A stretch of DNA of 64,000 bases from Mycobacterium sp. ST-F2. GTDB lineage: Bacteria > Actinomycetota > Actinomycetes > Mycobacteriales > Mycobacteriaceae. Numbering within the stretch: the first letter of the stretch is position 1; each line of letters begins with the position of its first letter. Below are positions 49,759 through 60,700 of the stretch, one piece after another. The translations under genes were made by a program, and so were the position numbers. The notes under the pieces are model-generated. The model was not told where the DNA came from. It made no database searches and saw only the letters and a program-made list of their open reading frames with translations. The DNA is taken from NCBI RefSeq assembly GCF_001905655.1, contig NZ_JMHT01000005.1, positions 186,001-250,000 of the forward strand. The letters are read 5' to 3'.

Positions 49759-50523
49759 CTAGTTGCTTTGCGGGTCAGCCGAATTCAGGACGGCCACCGC
49801 GTGGTCGTACTCACCGCGGACTTCGGCATAGCGGAGAAACTTGACGTTCTCCACCTGAATCTCGTCGGCATCCGGCTGGTTCTCGAGGATGTCGACGACT
49901 TCACTCACGAACTGCTCGAGCGGCATCGCCCACTCGCTGTCGCGCTGTCCGGGCACCAGATCGGTCCGTACCGCAGGCGGCTGAAGTTCCTTGAATTCCA
50001 CGGTGGAACCGGCGAACTGCAGCCGCAGCGTCTCGGTCAGCAGGTGGATGGCGGCTTTGGAAGCGTTGTAGCTCGGGGTCACCTTGAGTGGGGTGAATCC
50101 CAGACCCGATGACACGGTGATGATCGTGGCAGCGGGTCGGGTCTGCAGATGCTCGATGAATGCGGCGATGAGCCGGATCGTGCCCAGCACGTTCGTGGTG
50201 ATCGTCGATTCGGCGGCCGCCAGCGAGCTCTGCGGGGCGTGCCAGTCTTCGATCTTCATCACCCCGGCCATGGTGATCACCACATTCAGATCGGGATGCT
50301 CGGCCAGCACCTGCGCAGCGACGGACTGGATGGTGTCGGCGTCCGATGTGTCGATGCGGACCGCGTCGATGCCGGGATGTTCGGCGGTGATCTGCCGGAG
50401 GAGTTGCTCTCGACGGCCGCCGACGATGACTTTGTTTCCTTTGTCTCGCAGGGCGATTGCCAGCGCGAGGCCGATACCGCTCGTGGCACCCGGGATGAAA
50501 ATGGTATTGCCGGAGATCTTCAT
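49759..50523 (-). CDS. Short-chain dehydrogenase/reductase (DltE-like)
   Basis: 254 residues from the ATG at 50523. The upstream in-frame extension overlaps the divergent LysR gene and is rejected. Classical SDR features: cofactor motif GATSGIG near residue 13, NVLG in place of the NNAG region, catalytic Ser in VSSGLGF and YNASK. The substrate is not predictable. The gene is divergent from a LysR regulator with 46 bp between starts, the standard layout for a LysR target, so it is probably controlled by that protein. It is convergent with narK, and a 6-bp hairpin (49744-49760) spans the gap. Confidence 0.88.
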   Translation of the reverse strand: MKISGNTIFIPGATSGIGLALAIALRDKGNKVIVGGRREQLLRQITAEHPGIDAVRIDTSDADTIQSVAAQVLAEHPDLNVVITMAGVMKIEDWHAPQSSLAAAESTITTNVLGTIRLIAAFIEHLQTRPAATIITVSSGLGFTPLKVTPSYNASKAAIHLLTETLRLQFAGSTVEFKELQPPAVRTDLVPGQRDSEWAMPLEQFVSEVVDILENQPDADEIQVENVKFLRYAEVRGEYDHAVAVLNSADPQSN

Positions 50524-50569
50524 GGCATCCAGCCTGCTCGCGGAGTGAGCATCTGTCACATGCATATCT

Positions 50570-51496
50570 ATGATGAACTCTATGCTCACGACGCATATCG
50601 AGCGGGCAGACCTCAATCTGCTGGCGCCGCTGGTCGCGCTGCTGGAGGAACGGCAGGTATCGCGCGCGGCGTCCCGAGTCGGACTGAGTCAACCTGCCAT
50701 GAGTCGCGCCTTGCAGCGCCTGCGCAGGCTGCTCGACGATCCGCTGCTGGTTCGTGATCCGGACGGATTCCGGTTGTCCGCCCGAGCCGAGGATATCCAC
50801 CGCCAGCTCACCACGCTGATACCGCTACTCGAAACCCTGCTCTCGCCTGCGGAGTTCGATCCCCGCGCAGCAACGCAGCCGGTCAATATTGCCGGCAGTG
50901 ACTACGCCGTCCACACTTACGGCCCGGCCATCGCGCGTCTGATCGGGTCGCAGTCACCTGACACGGCAGTACGGTTTCACAGCTGGCGCCCGGACGGGAT
51001 CGCGGATCAAATCCGTCGTGGCGCGGTCGATCTGGGCCTTTACGGAGGGCACGCGCCGGACGATCTGAACGTCACCCGACTGGTCACCGAACACTTCAAG
51101 TGCGTCGTCGCCGAGGGGCATCCACTTGCCACCCGAAGCGCGCTCACCTTGGCGGACTACCTCGGTTTCGGCCATGTGGTCGTCGACGTGGCGGATGGGA
51201 AGCAGCCCGATATCGACTACCGCCTCGCGGAGCTGGGCAGGCCGCGCCGGGCGGTGGTCACCGTGCCTTATCACACCGCAGCGCTCCCGATGCTGCATGG
51301 AACCGATTTGGTGGCAACGCTTCCCGGTCGCTTCGTCGAGGCTTGGGTCACCGACTCCGAACTATGCTTGCTGCCCGCACCGGCCGAGATCGCCACGATG
51401 CCCTACCGGATGATCTGGCATCCCGCGTTCGAGCTCGATCGCCGGCAGCAGTGGTTGCGCGAGTGTGTGCGCACGGCGGTCGTCGACCACGAATGA
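50570..51496 (+). CDS. LysR-family transcriptional regulator
   Basis: 308 residues. The N-terminal winged helix-turn-helix (about 15-72) reads LNLLAPLVALLEERQVSRAASRVGLSQ and PAMSRALQRLRRLLDDPLLVR. A periplasmic-binding-protein-like effector domain follows (about 95-300). ATG codons at 50570, 50573 and 50582 are all possible. No clear ribosome site distinguishes them. The short intergenic region with the SDR contains ATGCATAT and a second GCATAT copy just inside the coding start, candidate T-N11-A type operator half-sites. The effector is unknown. Confidence 0.88.
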   Translation: MMNSMLTTHIERADLNLLAPLVALLEERQVSRAASRVGLSQPAMSRALQRLRRLLDDPLLVRDPDGFRLSARAEDIHRQLTTLIPLLETLLSPAEFDPRAATQPVNIAGSDYAVHTYGPAIARLIGSQSPDTAVRFHSWRPDGIADQIRRGAVDLGLYGGHAPDDLNVTRLVTEHFKCVVAEGHPLATRSALTLADYLGFGHVVVDVADGKQPDIDYRLAELGRPRRAVVTVPYHTAALPMLHGTDLVATLPGRFVEAWVTDSELCLLPAPAEIATMPYRMIWHPAFELDRRQQWLRECVRTAVVDHE

Positions 51497-51519
51497 GGTC
51501 GGTGTCGCCCAGGGTGGTG

Positions 51520-51897
51520 CTATTCGCCGCTCGCGGCAGCCAGACCGGCGCGCCGGGCTTCGCGGCGTATTGCCGTACTCAGGTTTCCGGCTGCGCGCGG
51601 GTCTGAAATACCCAGCGCGGAAAGGCGTTCGGACTCGGAGACGCCGCCCCAGATGCCGTACGGCTCGCCGGACAGCAGCGCGAAGGCGGCGCACGGGGCC
51701 TTCACCGGACACTGCTGACAAATCTCTTTGGCACGTTGTTCGCGTTGTCTGCGCGCCCGACCGCGCTCGTTGTCGGGATGAAAGAAAACGCTGGAATCCA
51801 TTGAGCGGCAACGGGCAGACTCCTGCCATTCCCATTCGTCGGCCACCGGCCGGATGGCCGGCGCGGGCAGTGGCAACGCGGTTCGCTTCCCGGTCAT
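51520..51897 (-). CDS. WhiB-family Fe-S transcriptional regulator, WhiB3-like
   Basis: 125 residues with GAGG upstream of the ATG. Four cysteines at 30, 60, 63 and 69 (C-x29-CxxC-x5-C) bind a [4Fe-4S] cluster that senses oxygen and nitric oxide. GIWGG at 81-85 is the sigma-A-contacting turn. Segments SMDSSVFFHPDNERGRAR and REQRAKEIC resemble M. tuberculosis WhiB3 more than WhiB1, 2, 4, 6 or 7. The C-terminal basic tail after RLSALG is longer than that of WhiB3. It is convergent with the LysR gene. A WhiB regulator three genes from the nitrate reductase locus may tie it to nitrate/NO-responsive control, which is inference. Confidence 0.9.
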   Translation of the reverse strand: MTGKRTALPLPAPAIRPVADEWEWQESARCRSMDSSVFFHPDNERGRARRQREQRAKEICQQCPVKAPCAAFALLSGEPYGIWGGVSESERLSALGISDPRAAGNLSTAIRREARRAGLAAASGE

Positions 51898-51929
51898 GTT
51901 CTACCTCGTGCTTCCTACTCGGTTGTTGG

Positions 51930-53168
51930 TCATGCGGTGACCCGTTGGCCTTTGCCGACGACCGTCACGCCGCCCTCTGATATGACGAAGCCGCGTGCCC
52001 GGTCGTGCTCGCTGTCGACTCCGATCTGCGCGCCCGGCGGAATCACGACGTTCTTGTCGACGATTGCGTTGCGTACCAAGGCATGTGCGCCCACCACGGT
52101 GTTGTCCAGAATCACCGAGCGGTCCACCGTTGCGTACTCCTCCACGCGCACACCCGGCGACAGCACGGATTCGCGTACCAGCGCGCCGGAGATGATCACG
52201 CCGTTGGAGATGACGCTGTTGACGGCGCGACCGACCCGGTCGCCGTCGTCGTGGACGAACTTCGCCGGCGGGTGCGGTGGAATGTGCGTGAGGATCGGCC
52301 ATGCGCTGTTGTACAGGTCGAACGCCGGGACCACGGCGCACAGGTCCATGTGAGCGTCGTAGTAGGAGTCCAGCGTGCCGACGTCGCGCCAGTAGCCGCT
52401 GTTCTCGGCATGAGAGCCCGGGACCAGGTTGCTCTGGAAGTCATAGACCTGGGCGCGGCCTTGTTCGACCATCATCGGCATGATGTCGCCGCCCATGTCG
52501 TGTTTGCTCAATTCGTCGTCGGCGTCGGCGCTCAGCGCGTCGATGAGCGCCTCGGTCGAGAAGACGTAGTTGCCCATCGAGACGAATGCCTCGTCGGGGG
52601 AGTCGGGTAGGCCCGGCGGGTCCGCCGGCTTCTCCAGGAACGCCTCGACCTGCCGGCCGTCGGGTGCGGTCTTGATCACGCCGAAGGCACTCGCCTCGGT
52701 GCGCGGCACCCGGATTCCGGCGACGGTGGCGCCCGCACCACCGTCGAGGTGCTGCTTGATCATCTGTCGTGGGTCCATGCGGTAGACGTGGTCGGCTCCG
52801 AAAACCACGACCAGATCCGGTTTTTCGTCGTGAATGAGGTTCAGCGACTGGTGGATGGCATTGGCCGAGCCGGTGTACCACTGCGGGCCCAGGCGCTGTT
52901 GCGCGGGTACGGGCGTCACGTAGTTGCCGAGCAGGCTGCTCATCCGCCACGTCGTGGTGATGTGGCGATCGAGGCTGTGGCTCTTGTACTGCGTGAGGAC
53001 GGCGATCCGCAGAACTCCGGCGTTCACCAGGTTCGAGAGCGCGAAGTCGATCAGTCGGTAGAGTCCGGCGAACGGCACCGCGGGCTTCGCCCGGTCGAGT
53101 GTCAGTGGCGACAGTCGCTTGCCTTCGCCTCCGGCCAGGACCAGGCCGAGGATCTTCGGATCGGCCAT
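51930..53168 (-). CDS. glgC: Glucose-1-phosphate adenylyltransferase
   Basis: 412 residues with the strong ribosome site AGAAGGAG upstream. It makes ADP-glucose for glycogen or maltosyl-phosphate synthesis. The N-terminal nucleotidyltransferase motif [17 protein letters not shown] is followed by [21 protein letters not shown] and [10 protein letters not shown], then a C-terminal left-handed beta helix. Internal blocks such as [18 protein letters not shown] and the end GKGQRVTA are, from memory, closer to Streptomyces GlgC than to M. tuberculosis Rv1213. It may therefore be a second or acquired copy. It lies 102 bp downstream of a DeoR-type regulator on the same strand. Confidence 0.93.
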   Translation of the reverse strand: MADPKILGLVLAGGEGKRLSPLTLDRAKPAVPFAGLYRLIDFALSNLVNAGVLRIAVLTQYKSHSLDRHITTTWRMSSLLGNYVTPVPAQQRLGPQWYTGSANAIHQSLNLIHDEKPDLVVVFGADHVYRMDPRQMIKQHLDGGAGATVAGIRVPRTEASAFGVIKTAPDGRQVEAFLEKPADPPGLPDSPDEAFVSMGNYVFSTEALIDALSADADDELSKHDMGGDIMPMMVEQGRAQVYDFQSNLVPGSHAENSGYWRDVGTLDSYYDAHMDLCAVVPAFDLYNSAWPILTHIPPHPPAKFVHDDGDRVGRAVNSVISNGVIISGALVRESVLSPGVRVEEYATVDRSVILDNTVVGAHALVRNAIVDKNVVIPPGAQIGVDSEHDRARGFVISEGGVTVVGKGQRVTA

Positions 53169-53270
53169 GTGATTTCTCCTTCTGGGCAGCGGGCAACGCC
53201 GTGGTGGATCACGCGATGTCGGACTGGTGAACTCAGCTCTTCGCGAAAGTCGTTGGGGTATCGGTAGATA

Positions 53271-54071
53271 TCACGCCTGCTCCACGGTCACTCCGGCAGC
53301 GGAGAGTTCGGAGAGCTGATGGCTGTCGACGCCGGTGTCGGTGATGAGTAGGTGGATGTCTTCCAGCCGGCCGTACTGGGCGCCGCTGACGGCCCCGAAC
53401 TTGCTGTGGTCGGCGAGCAGGATGCGGCGGTGCGCGCACGCGAGCATGCGTCGTTTCACGGCGGCTTCGGACGGGGCGGGGGTGGTGAGCCCTCGGTCGG
53501 CGCTGACGCCGTTGGCGCCCAGAAACGCGACGTCGACGTTGATCTCGGCGAGTGCGCGGGCGGCCCAATCATCGACTTCGGCAAAGGTTTTCGAACGGAC
53601 CCGGCCACCCAAGGTGTATACCGTGAGCTGTGGCCTGCTGACCAGGGTCAGTGCCTGCGTCAATGAGTTGGTGTACACGGTGAGTTCGCGGTCGCCGGGA
53701 AACTGCTCGACCAGCTGTGCGGTTGTGGAGCCGGCGTCGATCAGTATCGATCCTCGTTCCGGAAGATGTGCCAGGGCGGCTTTGGTGATGCGGGCCTTCT
53801 CGGCGAGGAACTCGGTCCGGGTCTCGACTGCCGGCTCGTAGGAGAGGTAGTCGACGCGCACCGCGCCGCCGTGCACCCGGCGTAACAAGCCTTGGCGTTC
53901 CAGGAGGATGAGGTCCTTGCGGATGGTCTCGCCCGTCACGCCGAGCTCGGACGCGATCCGGGCGGCGTCGATGCGACCATCGCGCCGGAGCGTCTCGAGC
54001 AATTGCTGTTTGCGTTGATCGGCGTAGAGGGCTGCTGTCGCCTCGCGCGGAGCGGGCCCTGTGGTTGCCAC
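53271..54071 (-). CDS. DeoR/GlpR-family transcriptional regulator
   Basis: 266 residues. The N-terminal DeoR helix-turn-helix (about 18-72) reads RKQQLLETLRRDGRIDAARIASELG and TGETIRKDLILLERQGLLRRVHGG. The C-terminal DeoRC sugar-phosphate sensor has ILIDAGSTTAQL and FLGANGVSADRGLTTP. Members usually repress sugar catabolic genes and are released by a phosphosugar. The co-oriented glgC immediately downstream makes it a plausible target or operon partner. Start taken at the ATG 54071. Confidence 0.9.
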   Translation of the reverse strand: MATTGPAPREATAALYADQRKQQLLETLRRDGRIDAARIASELGVTGETIRKDLILLERQGLLRRVHGGAVRVDYLSYEPAVETRTEFLAEKARITKAALAHLPERGSILIDAGSTTAQLVEQFPGDRELTVYTNSLTQALTLVSRPQLTVYTLGGRVRSKTFAEVDDWAARALAEINVDVAFLGANGVSADRGLTTPAPSEAAVKRRMLACAHRRILLADHSKFGAVSGAQYGRLEDIHLLITDTGVDSHQLSELSAAGVTVEQA

Positions 54072-54196
54072 GACACCTCCCTCGATTTGTGAGCTGCACC
54101 ACTTGGATTTGGTTGTTAATAATTGCGTTTAGTTGGGAATCTGTCAAGAGTGCGTGCCGTCGGCTCGGGTATGACGCCTGTCCTAGCGTGGAGACG

Positions 54197-54433
54197 GTGA
54201 ACAGCAGCAAGGGCGGTATCGCAGGGTTCAGCGTCGCCGCCTGCGGAATCGGAAGCACTGAGGGAACCCCGGTCACCGCACAGTTCGGCTTCGTGGCAGG
54301 CAGGCCAGACGAGCCAATCGAGCCGCCGTCGGAGTGGGCGCTGGAGCCCGTCTCGGTGACGCCGACGGCGTTCACCCTCAGGTCGGTCGACAAGACCGGT
54401 GCGCCCGACACCCACTGGTGGCGCCGGAAATGA
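54197..54433 (+). CDS. Hypothetical 78-residue protein
   Basis: GTG at 54197, stop just before the embB terminator. A GTG at 54188 is an alternative. The frame has consistently G/C third positions and a believable composition (TPVTAQFGFVAGRPDEPIEP, then TPTAFTLRSVDKTGAPDTHW). The opposite-strand frames look like shadows. TAGCGT just upstream could be a -10 for a near-leaderless transcript. I recognise no family. It could also be non-coding. Confidence 0.4.
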   Translation: MNSSKGGIAGFSVAACGIGSTEGTPVTAQFGFVAGRPDEPIEPPSEWALEPVSVTPTAFTLRSVDKTGAPDTHWWRRK

Positions 54434-54440
54434 CATCGAA

Positions 54441-54474
54441 CGCCGAATGGCCTGGTACCCCAGGCCATTCGGCG
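54441..54474. terminator. Strong terminator after embB
   Basis: CGCCGAATGGCCTGG (54441-54455) and its exact complement (54460-54474) form a perfect 15-bp stem with a TACC loop, 7 bp beyond the embB stop. It also lies just after the small + strand ORF and could end both transcripts. Confidence 0.85.
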
Positions 54475-54481
54475 CGGCGAG

Positions 54482-57400
54482 CTACGGCTTGATTCGCATC
54501 TTGCCCGGCGAGTACAGCCCACTGTGGACGGCGGTGCCAAGCTCCAGCTCGGCCGTCGTCGCGTCCACCACCGTCGTGAACGCCCGCAGCGAGCCCCAGT
54601 CCCGGCCCCAGTCATCGGACAGGTACGTCGACATCACGTGGGCCTTGAGCAGCACGTCGGTGATGCCCAGCAGGCCGCCGTTCTCGCCGTCCTGCCAGGT
54701 GTCGGTGTCCTGCTTCTTGGCGGTGTAGTCCGGGGTGATGCGGAACTTCGGCACCTCGGTCACGCCGTTGCGCACCAGCATCGGCTGCTGGCACGGGAAC
54801 GCCAGGCCCACGGCCCAGTCCATCAGTACCGGCTGGGTCTTGCCGATGAACTGTTCGACGGTCTTGAGCTCCGGCACGCGCGGTGGGGTGACGGCGATCC
54901 AGTCGCCCACATTGAGCGAAAGGTTGACTGCCACAACACGAACGAACGTGGCATCGGCCGGAATCTGGCGTCGGTCGAAGCGCAGGTTGCGCCACGACGG
55001 CGTCGGGCCGATGTCGTACGGCACCAGCCGTCCACCCGCGACGGGATGCCCGTCGGGGCCGGTGCGGCCGTACTCGAGCTCGACGGTCTGGCCCACGGTC
55101 CGGCCCTTGAGCGTGCTGTTGCCGGTGATGGTGCCGGCGGCGGTGACGACCACCAGCGGATGCTCGGGATCAGCGGTGGGCAGCCCGTACCAGGCCGACG
55201 TCAGCTTGGCCTGCGAGTGCGGACCCGTGGTGTACGTGCCGGCGACCGGCACCCGCGCGGGGTCCAGACCGTAGGGCAGCGGCACCGTCGAGCCGTTGAT
55301 ACCCGGCGTCTTCAGCTTCACCGGGGCATCCCAGTCCGCGTCGGTGCCCGACACCGGGAAGTCGAGCCGAATCGATTCGGCGACAATGCGGTCCGGCACG
55401 CCGTTGGGGGTGAAGCCGACGGGTCCGACGCCGCCCAGTGCGCCCAGCGGCCCGTAGTCGCCGGCCTGCGGCGTCAGGAACCCCGCGTTCGAATCCGGCT
55501 CCACCAGCACGTTGTCGGCCAGTCCGCAGCCGCCCTTGAGCGCCCGTAGGTTGCTGGCGAAGTTCGAGTACGTCGGGTATTCGCGCACCGCGCCGATGGC
55601 CATCGACGCCACACACACCACGACCATGAACAACGCCGCCAGGGGGATCGGCGCCGCGGTGACCAGTCGGGTGAGCCGGCCCTCTGGGCGGTCACTGTTG
55701 AAGTGCAGCCAGAACGCCCACAGGGCGGTGATCACGAACAGCGTCAAGAAGATGGTGCTGAGCTTGATTCCGCCGACGGCGACCATGTCGTTGTTGAACG
55801 GCACACCGTAGCTCGACACGTACCACCAGCCGTTGGTGGTGGCGGACACCAGCGCCAGCAGGAACAGCACCGCGGCGGTGACGGCCATGCGGTTACGCGG
55901 CGACTTCAGCACCGACCGCGACACCAGCACGGTGGCCACCGCGGCCATGGCGGCGCCCACGGCCGCGAACAGGCCGAAGTGGTGCACCCACTTGGTCGGG
56001 GTGAACATCAGGCAGAACATCGTTGCGAAGATGATGCCCATCAGGCGCCACACGGGGCCGCGGGCGACGCCCGGGATCCGCTTGCGCCGCAGGATCATGA
56101 ACATCGACGTGAAGAGGCTCAGCGCCGTCAGCAGGAACCCGAAGCGCCGGGTCATCGAGCCGTCGACCGTCGGCAGGAACAGGTAGTAGTATCGCAGATT
56201 CTCGGTGTACCAGGCCTGGCTCGGACCGATGGCGGTGCGAATCCTGGTGGCCTCCAACACCCCTGCCAGGGTCTGGTTGACGAACACCACCGTCAGCACC
56301 ACGAAACCGGCGGCGAGCAGTGGCAGCACCAGCGGCCAGGTGCCGACCTCGCGGCGCCGCTTCACCAGGATGCGCAGGATCGGGCGACCACCGGCCAGCA
56401 GGGCCGCCACGGCGATCAGGCCGGTCGGCTGGATGCCGAGGGTGAACGCGGCGCTGATGATGGCGAGCGCCGCCGGGGTGAGCCGGCTGGTGCCGATGGC
56501 GCGTTCGATCAGGACGTAGGTGATCAGGGCGCCGGTGGCGATCTGGCCCTCGGGGCGCAGGCCGTTGTCGAACGGCATCCACGCGGCCATCAGGACCAGG
56601 CCCGCGGCCCACATGGCGGCATTGCTGCCCGCGACCGCGGGCCCGAGTCGGGGAAGCACCTCGCGGGACAGCAGCAGCCAGCAGATCAGCGCACAGATCA
56701 AGTCCGGCAACCGGATCCAGATGCTGGCGTCACTGACGTGGGTCATGAGGGCCAGCACGTTGTAGTACCAGCCGAACGGATCCTCAGGGCTGCCGAACCA
56801 GCGGAAGTAGTTGATCATGTACTGCGCGTGCGGGGCGACGCGCGCCATGCCCAGGATGTAGCCGTCGTCAGATGACCCGGCGCCCAGCACATGCCACAGC
56901 AGGAACCCGCCGACCACGACGCCGTCGACCGTGGTGAACTTGCGCCAGCGCGACGGGATCAGCCGCTGCATGCGGCGGCCGTCGAGGCGGTCCAGCCGCC
57001 AAAGGGCCAGCAGCGCAACGATGGTGGCCGCGATGCCACCGAACATGGCGGCGTACTTGATGGCGGTCGGCCGGTTGATGAACCGGGTGTCGATGGTCGC
57101 CGATACCGAAAGGCCCTGCGGGGCAGCACCCTTCAGGTCGGTGAAGATACCGACGACGGTGGGCCGCAGGTTCGGGTCGGCGAAGCCGGTGCGCAGTTCC
57201 TTGCCGTCTTTATCGGTCAGCCCGACGAACGTCGCGAACGTCCCGTTCTTGTCGGAGATGATCTCGATGCGCGAACAACCGGGGTTACCAACGGCTTTCA
57301 GTCGCGGCACGCTGGCGATCACCACGTTGCGGTCGGTGACGTCGACCCGGCTGCTGGAGACGTTGACCAGCAGACCGTTCAGCGCGGCCTGCTTGCCGTC

Positions 57401-57700
57401 CTTGGGCACGGTGCCGAACACCAGCCCGCCCGATGGCGGTAGCGTCCGCAGCACGTCGCACGGGATCGTCGCCTTCATCGTCACCGGCGTCTGCGAGATC
57501 AGCGGCGCCGTCACGTTGCCGAACTGGCCCTGCTGTGGCCAGTTCAGCTGCGCCGTCGTCTGTACCACCGGCAGCAGCGGCGTCAGCGCCGACAGCACGA
57601 AGCCGATCAGGCCCGCCACCATCGCCACCCAGCGGGTGACCTTCACTTGCTGTGCGTTCATTCCCGTCCCGGTCATCGGAAGACCCTGATCTGGCTTCAT
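54482..57700 (-). CDS. embB: Arabinosyltransferase EmbB
   Basis: 1072 residues, start overlapping the embA stop (ATGA). A GT-C arabinofuranosyltransferase that adds alpha-1,3/1,5 arabinose to arabinogalactan from decaprenylphosphoryl-arabinose, and the main ethambutol target. The catalytic loop reads [14 protein letters not shown], with the Met (residue 285 here) aligned to Met306 of M. tuberculosis EmbB conserved. [18 protein letters not shown] follows. The N-terminus has a membrane helix, the C-terminal ~400 residues form the extracytoplasmic carbohydrate-binding domain, and the protein ends [14 protein letters not shown]. EmbB rather than EmbC is chosen from sequence recall and from being last in the emb order. 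Confidence 0.95.
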   Translation of the reverse strand: MKPDQGLPMTGTGMNAQQVKVTRWVAMVAGLIGFVLSALTPLLPVVQTTAQLNWPQQGQFGNVTAPLISQTPVTMKATIPCDVLRTLPPSGGLVFGTVPKDGKQAALNGLLVNVSSSRVDVTDRNVVIASVPRLKAVGNPGCSRIEIISDKNGTFATFVGLTDKDGKELRTGFADPNLRPTVVGIFTDLKGAAPQGLSVSATIDTRFINRPTAIKYAAMFGGIAATIVALLALWRLDRLDGRRMQRLIPSRWRKFTTVDGVVVGGFLLWHVLGAGSSDDGYILGMARVAPHAQYMINYFRWFGSPEDPFGWYYNVLALMTHVSDASIWIRLPDLICALICWLLLSREVLPRLGPAVAGSNAAMWAAGLVLMAAWMPFDNGLRPEGQIATGALITYVLIERAIGTSRLTPAALAIISAAFTLGIQPTGLIAVAALLAGGRPILRILVKRRREVGTWPLVLPLLAAGFVVLTVVFVNQTLAGVLEATRIRTAIGPSQAWYTENLRYYYLFLPTVDGSMTRRFGFLLTALSLFTSMFMILRRKRIPGVARGPVWRLMGIIFATMFCLMFTPTKWVHHFGLFAAVGAAMAAVATVLVSRSVLKSPRNRMAVTAAVLFLLALVSATTNGWWYVSSYGVPFNNDMVAVGGIKLSTIFLTLFVITALWAFWLHFNSDRPEGRLTRLVTAAPIPLAALFMVVVCVASMAIGAVREYPTYSNFASNLRALKGGCGLADNVLVEPDSNAGFLTPQAGDYGPLGALGGVGPVGFTPNGVPDRIVAESIRLDFPVSGTDADWDAPVKLKTPGINGSTVPLPYGLDPARVPVAGTYTTGPHSQAKLTSAWYGLPTADPEHPLVVVTAAGTITGNSTLKGRTVGQTVELEYGRTGPDGHPVAGGRLVPYDIGPTPSWRNLRFDRRQIPADATFVRVVAVNLSLNVGDWIAVTPPRVPELKTVEQFIGKTQPVLMDWAVGLAFPCQQPMLVRNGVTEVPKFRITPDYTAKKQDTDTWQDGENGGLLGITDVLLKAHVMSTYLSDDWGRDWGSLRAFTTVVDATTAELELGTAVHSGLYSPGKMRIKP

Positions 57701-60700
57701 GGCAGGGCCCTGATCGGGCCGCGGCGGCTCCAGCCGTTGACGGTCATGGTGCCTTGGTCAATCGCTGCAGGCGGGGCCACTGATGGCGGCACCACCGGGT
57801 CGTACCGTTCGATCGAGCCCCAGTCCCGGTACCAGTCGTTCCGCAGGTAGGTCGGGATGGTCGACGTCCGCAGCAGCGCCTGGATGAACAGGAACGGGCC
57901 ACCCTTCTGCGCGGACTGCCACATGTTCGACGACACCACCACCTGCTTGGTGTTGGGCAGGATGCGGTACTGCGGCAGCTCCGCGACGCCGAGATGCTCG
58001 GAGAACGGGCGCTGGCACGGGAAGTTCGCGGCGGTGGCGATGTCCATCAGGATCGGCGTCTGCGACCCCAGGAACTGCTGCGCGGTCTGCAGCGTCGGCA
58101 CCCGCGGCGGCGTGAAGCCGAACCATTGATCCTCGGACAGGTTCGGATCGTCGGCGACGATGCGCGCGACGTTGGCCTCCGGCGGCGCCCATGCGAGCGG
58201 GAAGCGCAGGTTGCGCCAGGCGTATTGGGCGAAGGTGTCGATGGGCTGCACTTCGGCGAGGGCCTGGTAGCTGCCGTCCGGCCGGTGCACGCCCCACTGC
58301 AGCTTGAGCGACTGGCCGTAGTGGAACTCATGCTCTTCGTCGTAGTACCAGATGGCGCCGGCAGTGGCCACGGTCACGAGGGGCCGGTCCGCACTGCGCG
58401 GCGGCAGCTCGTACCAGGCCGAGGTGGCCTTGGCGGCGACACCGTTCTCCTTGAAGCTGCCCATCACCGGGGTGCGGGCCGGGTCGAGGCCGAACGGCAG
58501 GAACACGTTGGAGCCGTTGATGCCCGTCGGGCCGTAGCCGCCGCCGGTGCCGGCGGCGAAGGCGATGCCGACGTTGGGCTTGTTGGGCGAGCCGTCGGAG
58601 TTGACGGTGCCGGGGTTGGCGACCACCGGGTGCGGCGGGGCCAGCGAGTCACTGATGCCGTTGGGCGTGAAGCCGACGGGGTTCTCGCCGCCCAGCGGTC
58701 CGTACTTGCCCCAGGTCTGGCCGGGGACGGGCTGCAGTGTGCCGGCGTTGACGTCGGCCTCGACCAGCACGTCATTGGCCATGGCGCAGCTCTTGTCGGA
58801 CAAGCCCAGCGCGTCGAGGTTGGCCCGCGCGGTGGTGTACTGCGGGTAGCGCTGCACGAAGCCCTTGGCCATCGACCCGGCCTCGAGCACGACCATGATC
58901 ACGGCGACGATCAGCAGCGGCGTCGACGCCAGTGCCCTGTTACGGCGGGTCTCGGCGACCTCGGTGTGGCCGGCGTAGTCGATGCGGAAGTGCAGCCAGC
59001 CGGCGAGCAGTGCGGAGATGATCGCCAGCACCAGGAACATCGAGGTGACGGGATGGCCGGCCAGCACGGGCTGTCGGTCGAACCACGGCACCCCGTAGTT
59101 GCCGACGTAGAACCAGCCGTTGATCCCGGATGTCGCCCAGGCCAGCACGAACAGCAGCGCCGTCACGTACAGCGCCAGGTTCCGCCGGCTGTGCAGCCCG
59201 ACGGTCGCGAACGCGAAGGCGATGATCGCGCCGAACGCACCCGACAGGCCGGCGAACGCACCGAACTGCACGGCCCACTTGGTCGGGGTCAGATGCAGGA
59301 GCAGCAGGCCCAGCATGGTGCTGCCGAGCAGGCGCCACACCGGCCCGCTGGCCAGACCCGGGACGCGGCCCTTGCGCAGCAGCAGGGCCAGGGTGGCGAA
59401 CAGGCACAGCAGCAGGATCAGCACCGAGAAGCGGCGGGTCATCGAACTGTCGACGCTGTCCTCGACAGTGAGGAAGTAGTAGCGCAGGAATTCCTGGTAC
59501 CAGGAGATGGTCGGGCCGACCGTGTACTTGATGCGTGCCGATTCGGCGACGGTGGCCAGCGTCTGGTCCCGGAAGATCACCGTCAGGATCAGCGACGCCG
59601 ACGCGGCCAGCGTGGCGATCGGGGCCAGCAGGCCCGTTCCGGCCCGACGGCTGCGCACGGTGCGGACCAGGGCGCGGGCGCCGACCAGCAGCGGGGCCAG
59701 CGCGATCAGGCCCTGGGGCGCGGTGGTCGCGGTGAACGCCGCGACGATGATCGCGACGGCCGCCGGGGCCAGGCGCCGGGTGGCGATGGCGTATTCGAGC
59801 AGGACCCAGGTCGCGATGACGCCGAAGGCGATCAGCGGTTCGGGGCGCAGGCCGTTGTTGAAGGGGTACCAGGCCGCCAGGAAAACCGCCGCCGCGGTCC
59901 AGACGGCGATGGCGTTGGCGGATACCCCGCGGGCGCCGGGGCCCAGCCGCGGCAGCACCCAGCGCGACAGCAGCGTCCAGGTCGCCATGCCGGCGAGCAG
60001 CGCGGGCAGTCGCATCCACACGCCGGCGGTGCTGACGGTCGCCATGTGTGCGAGCACCGACTGGTACCAGTCGAACGGCGCCTCGGAGGTGCCGAAGTAG
60101 CGGAAGTAGTTGGCGACGTAGCCGGCCTCGCTGGAGACCCGGGCGATGGTGAGGTTGTAGCCGTCGTCGGAGGAGATGGCGCCGATCAGGTGCCAGCCGG
60201 CCAGGCCGGCGAACACTGCGATGTCGGCCAGCCAGTGCCAGCGGCTGACCTTCCAGAAGCGCTGCCAACCGTCGTGCACGCGGCGGCCGTCCAACCGGTC
60301 CAGCAGGGCCAGCGCGACGATCGAGACCAGGGTCAGCAGCACACCGAGCGCCATCGCGGCCGACTTCACGAACGTGGGGACGACGATGAACCGGGTGTCG
60401 ATGTCGACGCGCGCGGAAAGACCGGGTTGAGCGGGCACCTTGAGTTCGGTGAAGATGCCGGCCACCTGGGGCTTCTTCTCCACGCTGCCGGTGCCGGATG
60501 CTCCGGGCAGCCCGATGAAGTCGGCGCCGACGCCGCCGTTGTTGGCCCAGAGGTGCAGGCCGCCGCATTTCCCGGCGGCGATGTCGGCGCGTTTGGCGAC
60601 GGCGGCGACGGTGTCGCGGAAGGCGACGACGACGTCGGTGGCGTTCGCGCGGACGAACAGGCCGTTGCGGCTGGCATCGATGCCGTCGGGCGGGATGGTC

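Noticed and set aside
50524..50616. N-terminal extension of the SDR protein
   Set aside because: It would overlap the divergent LysR start and promoter, and lacks SDR-like sequence.
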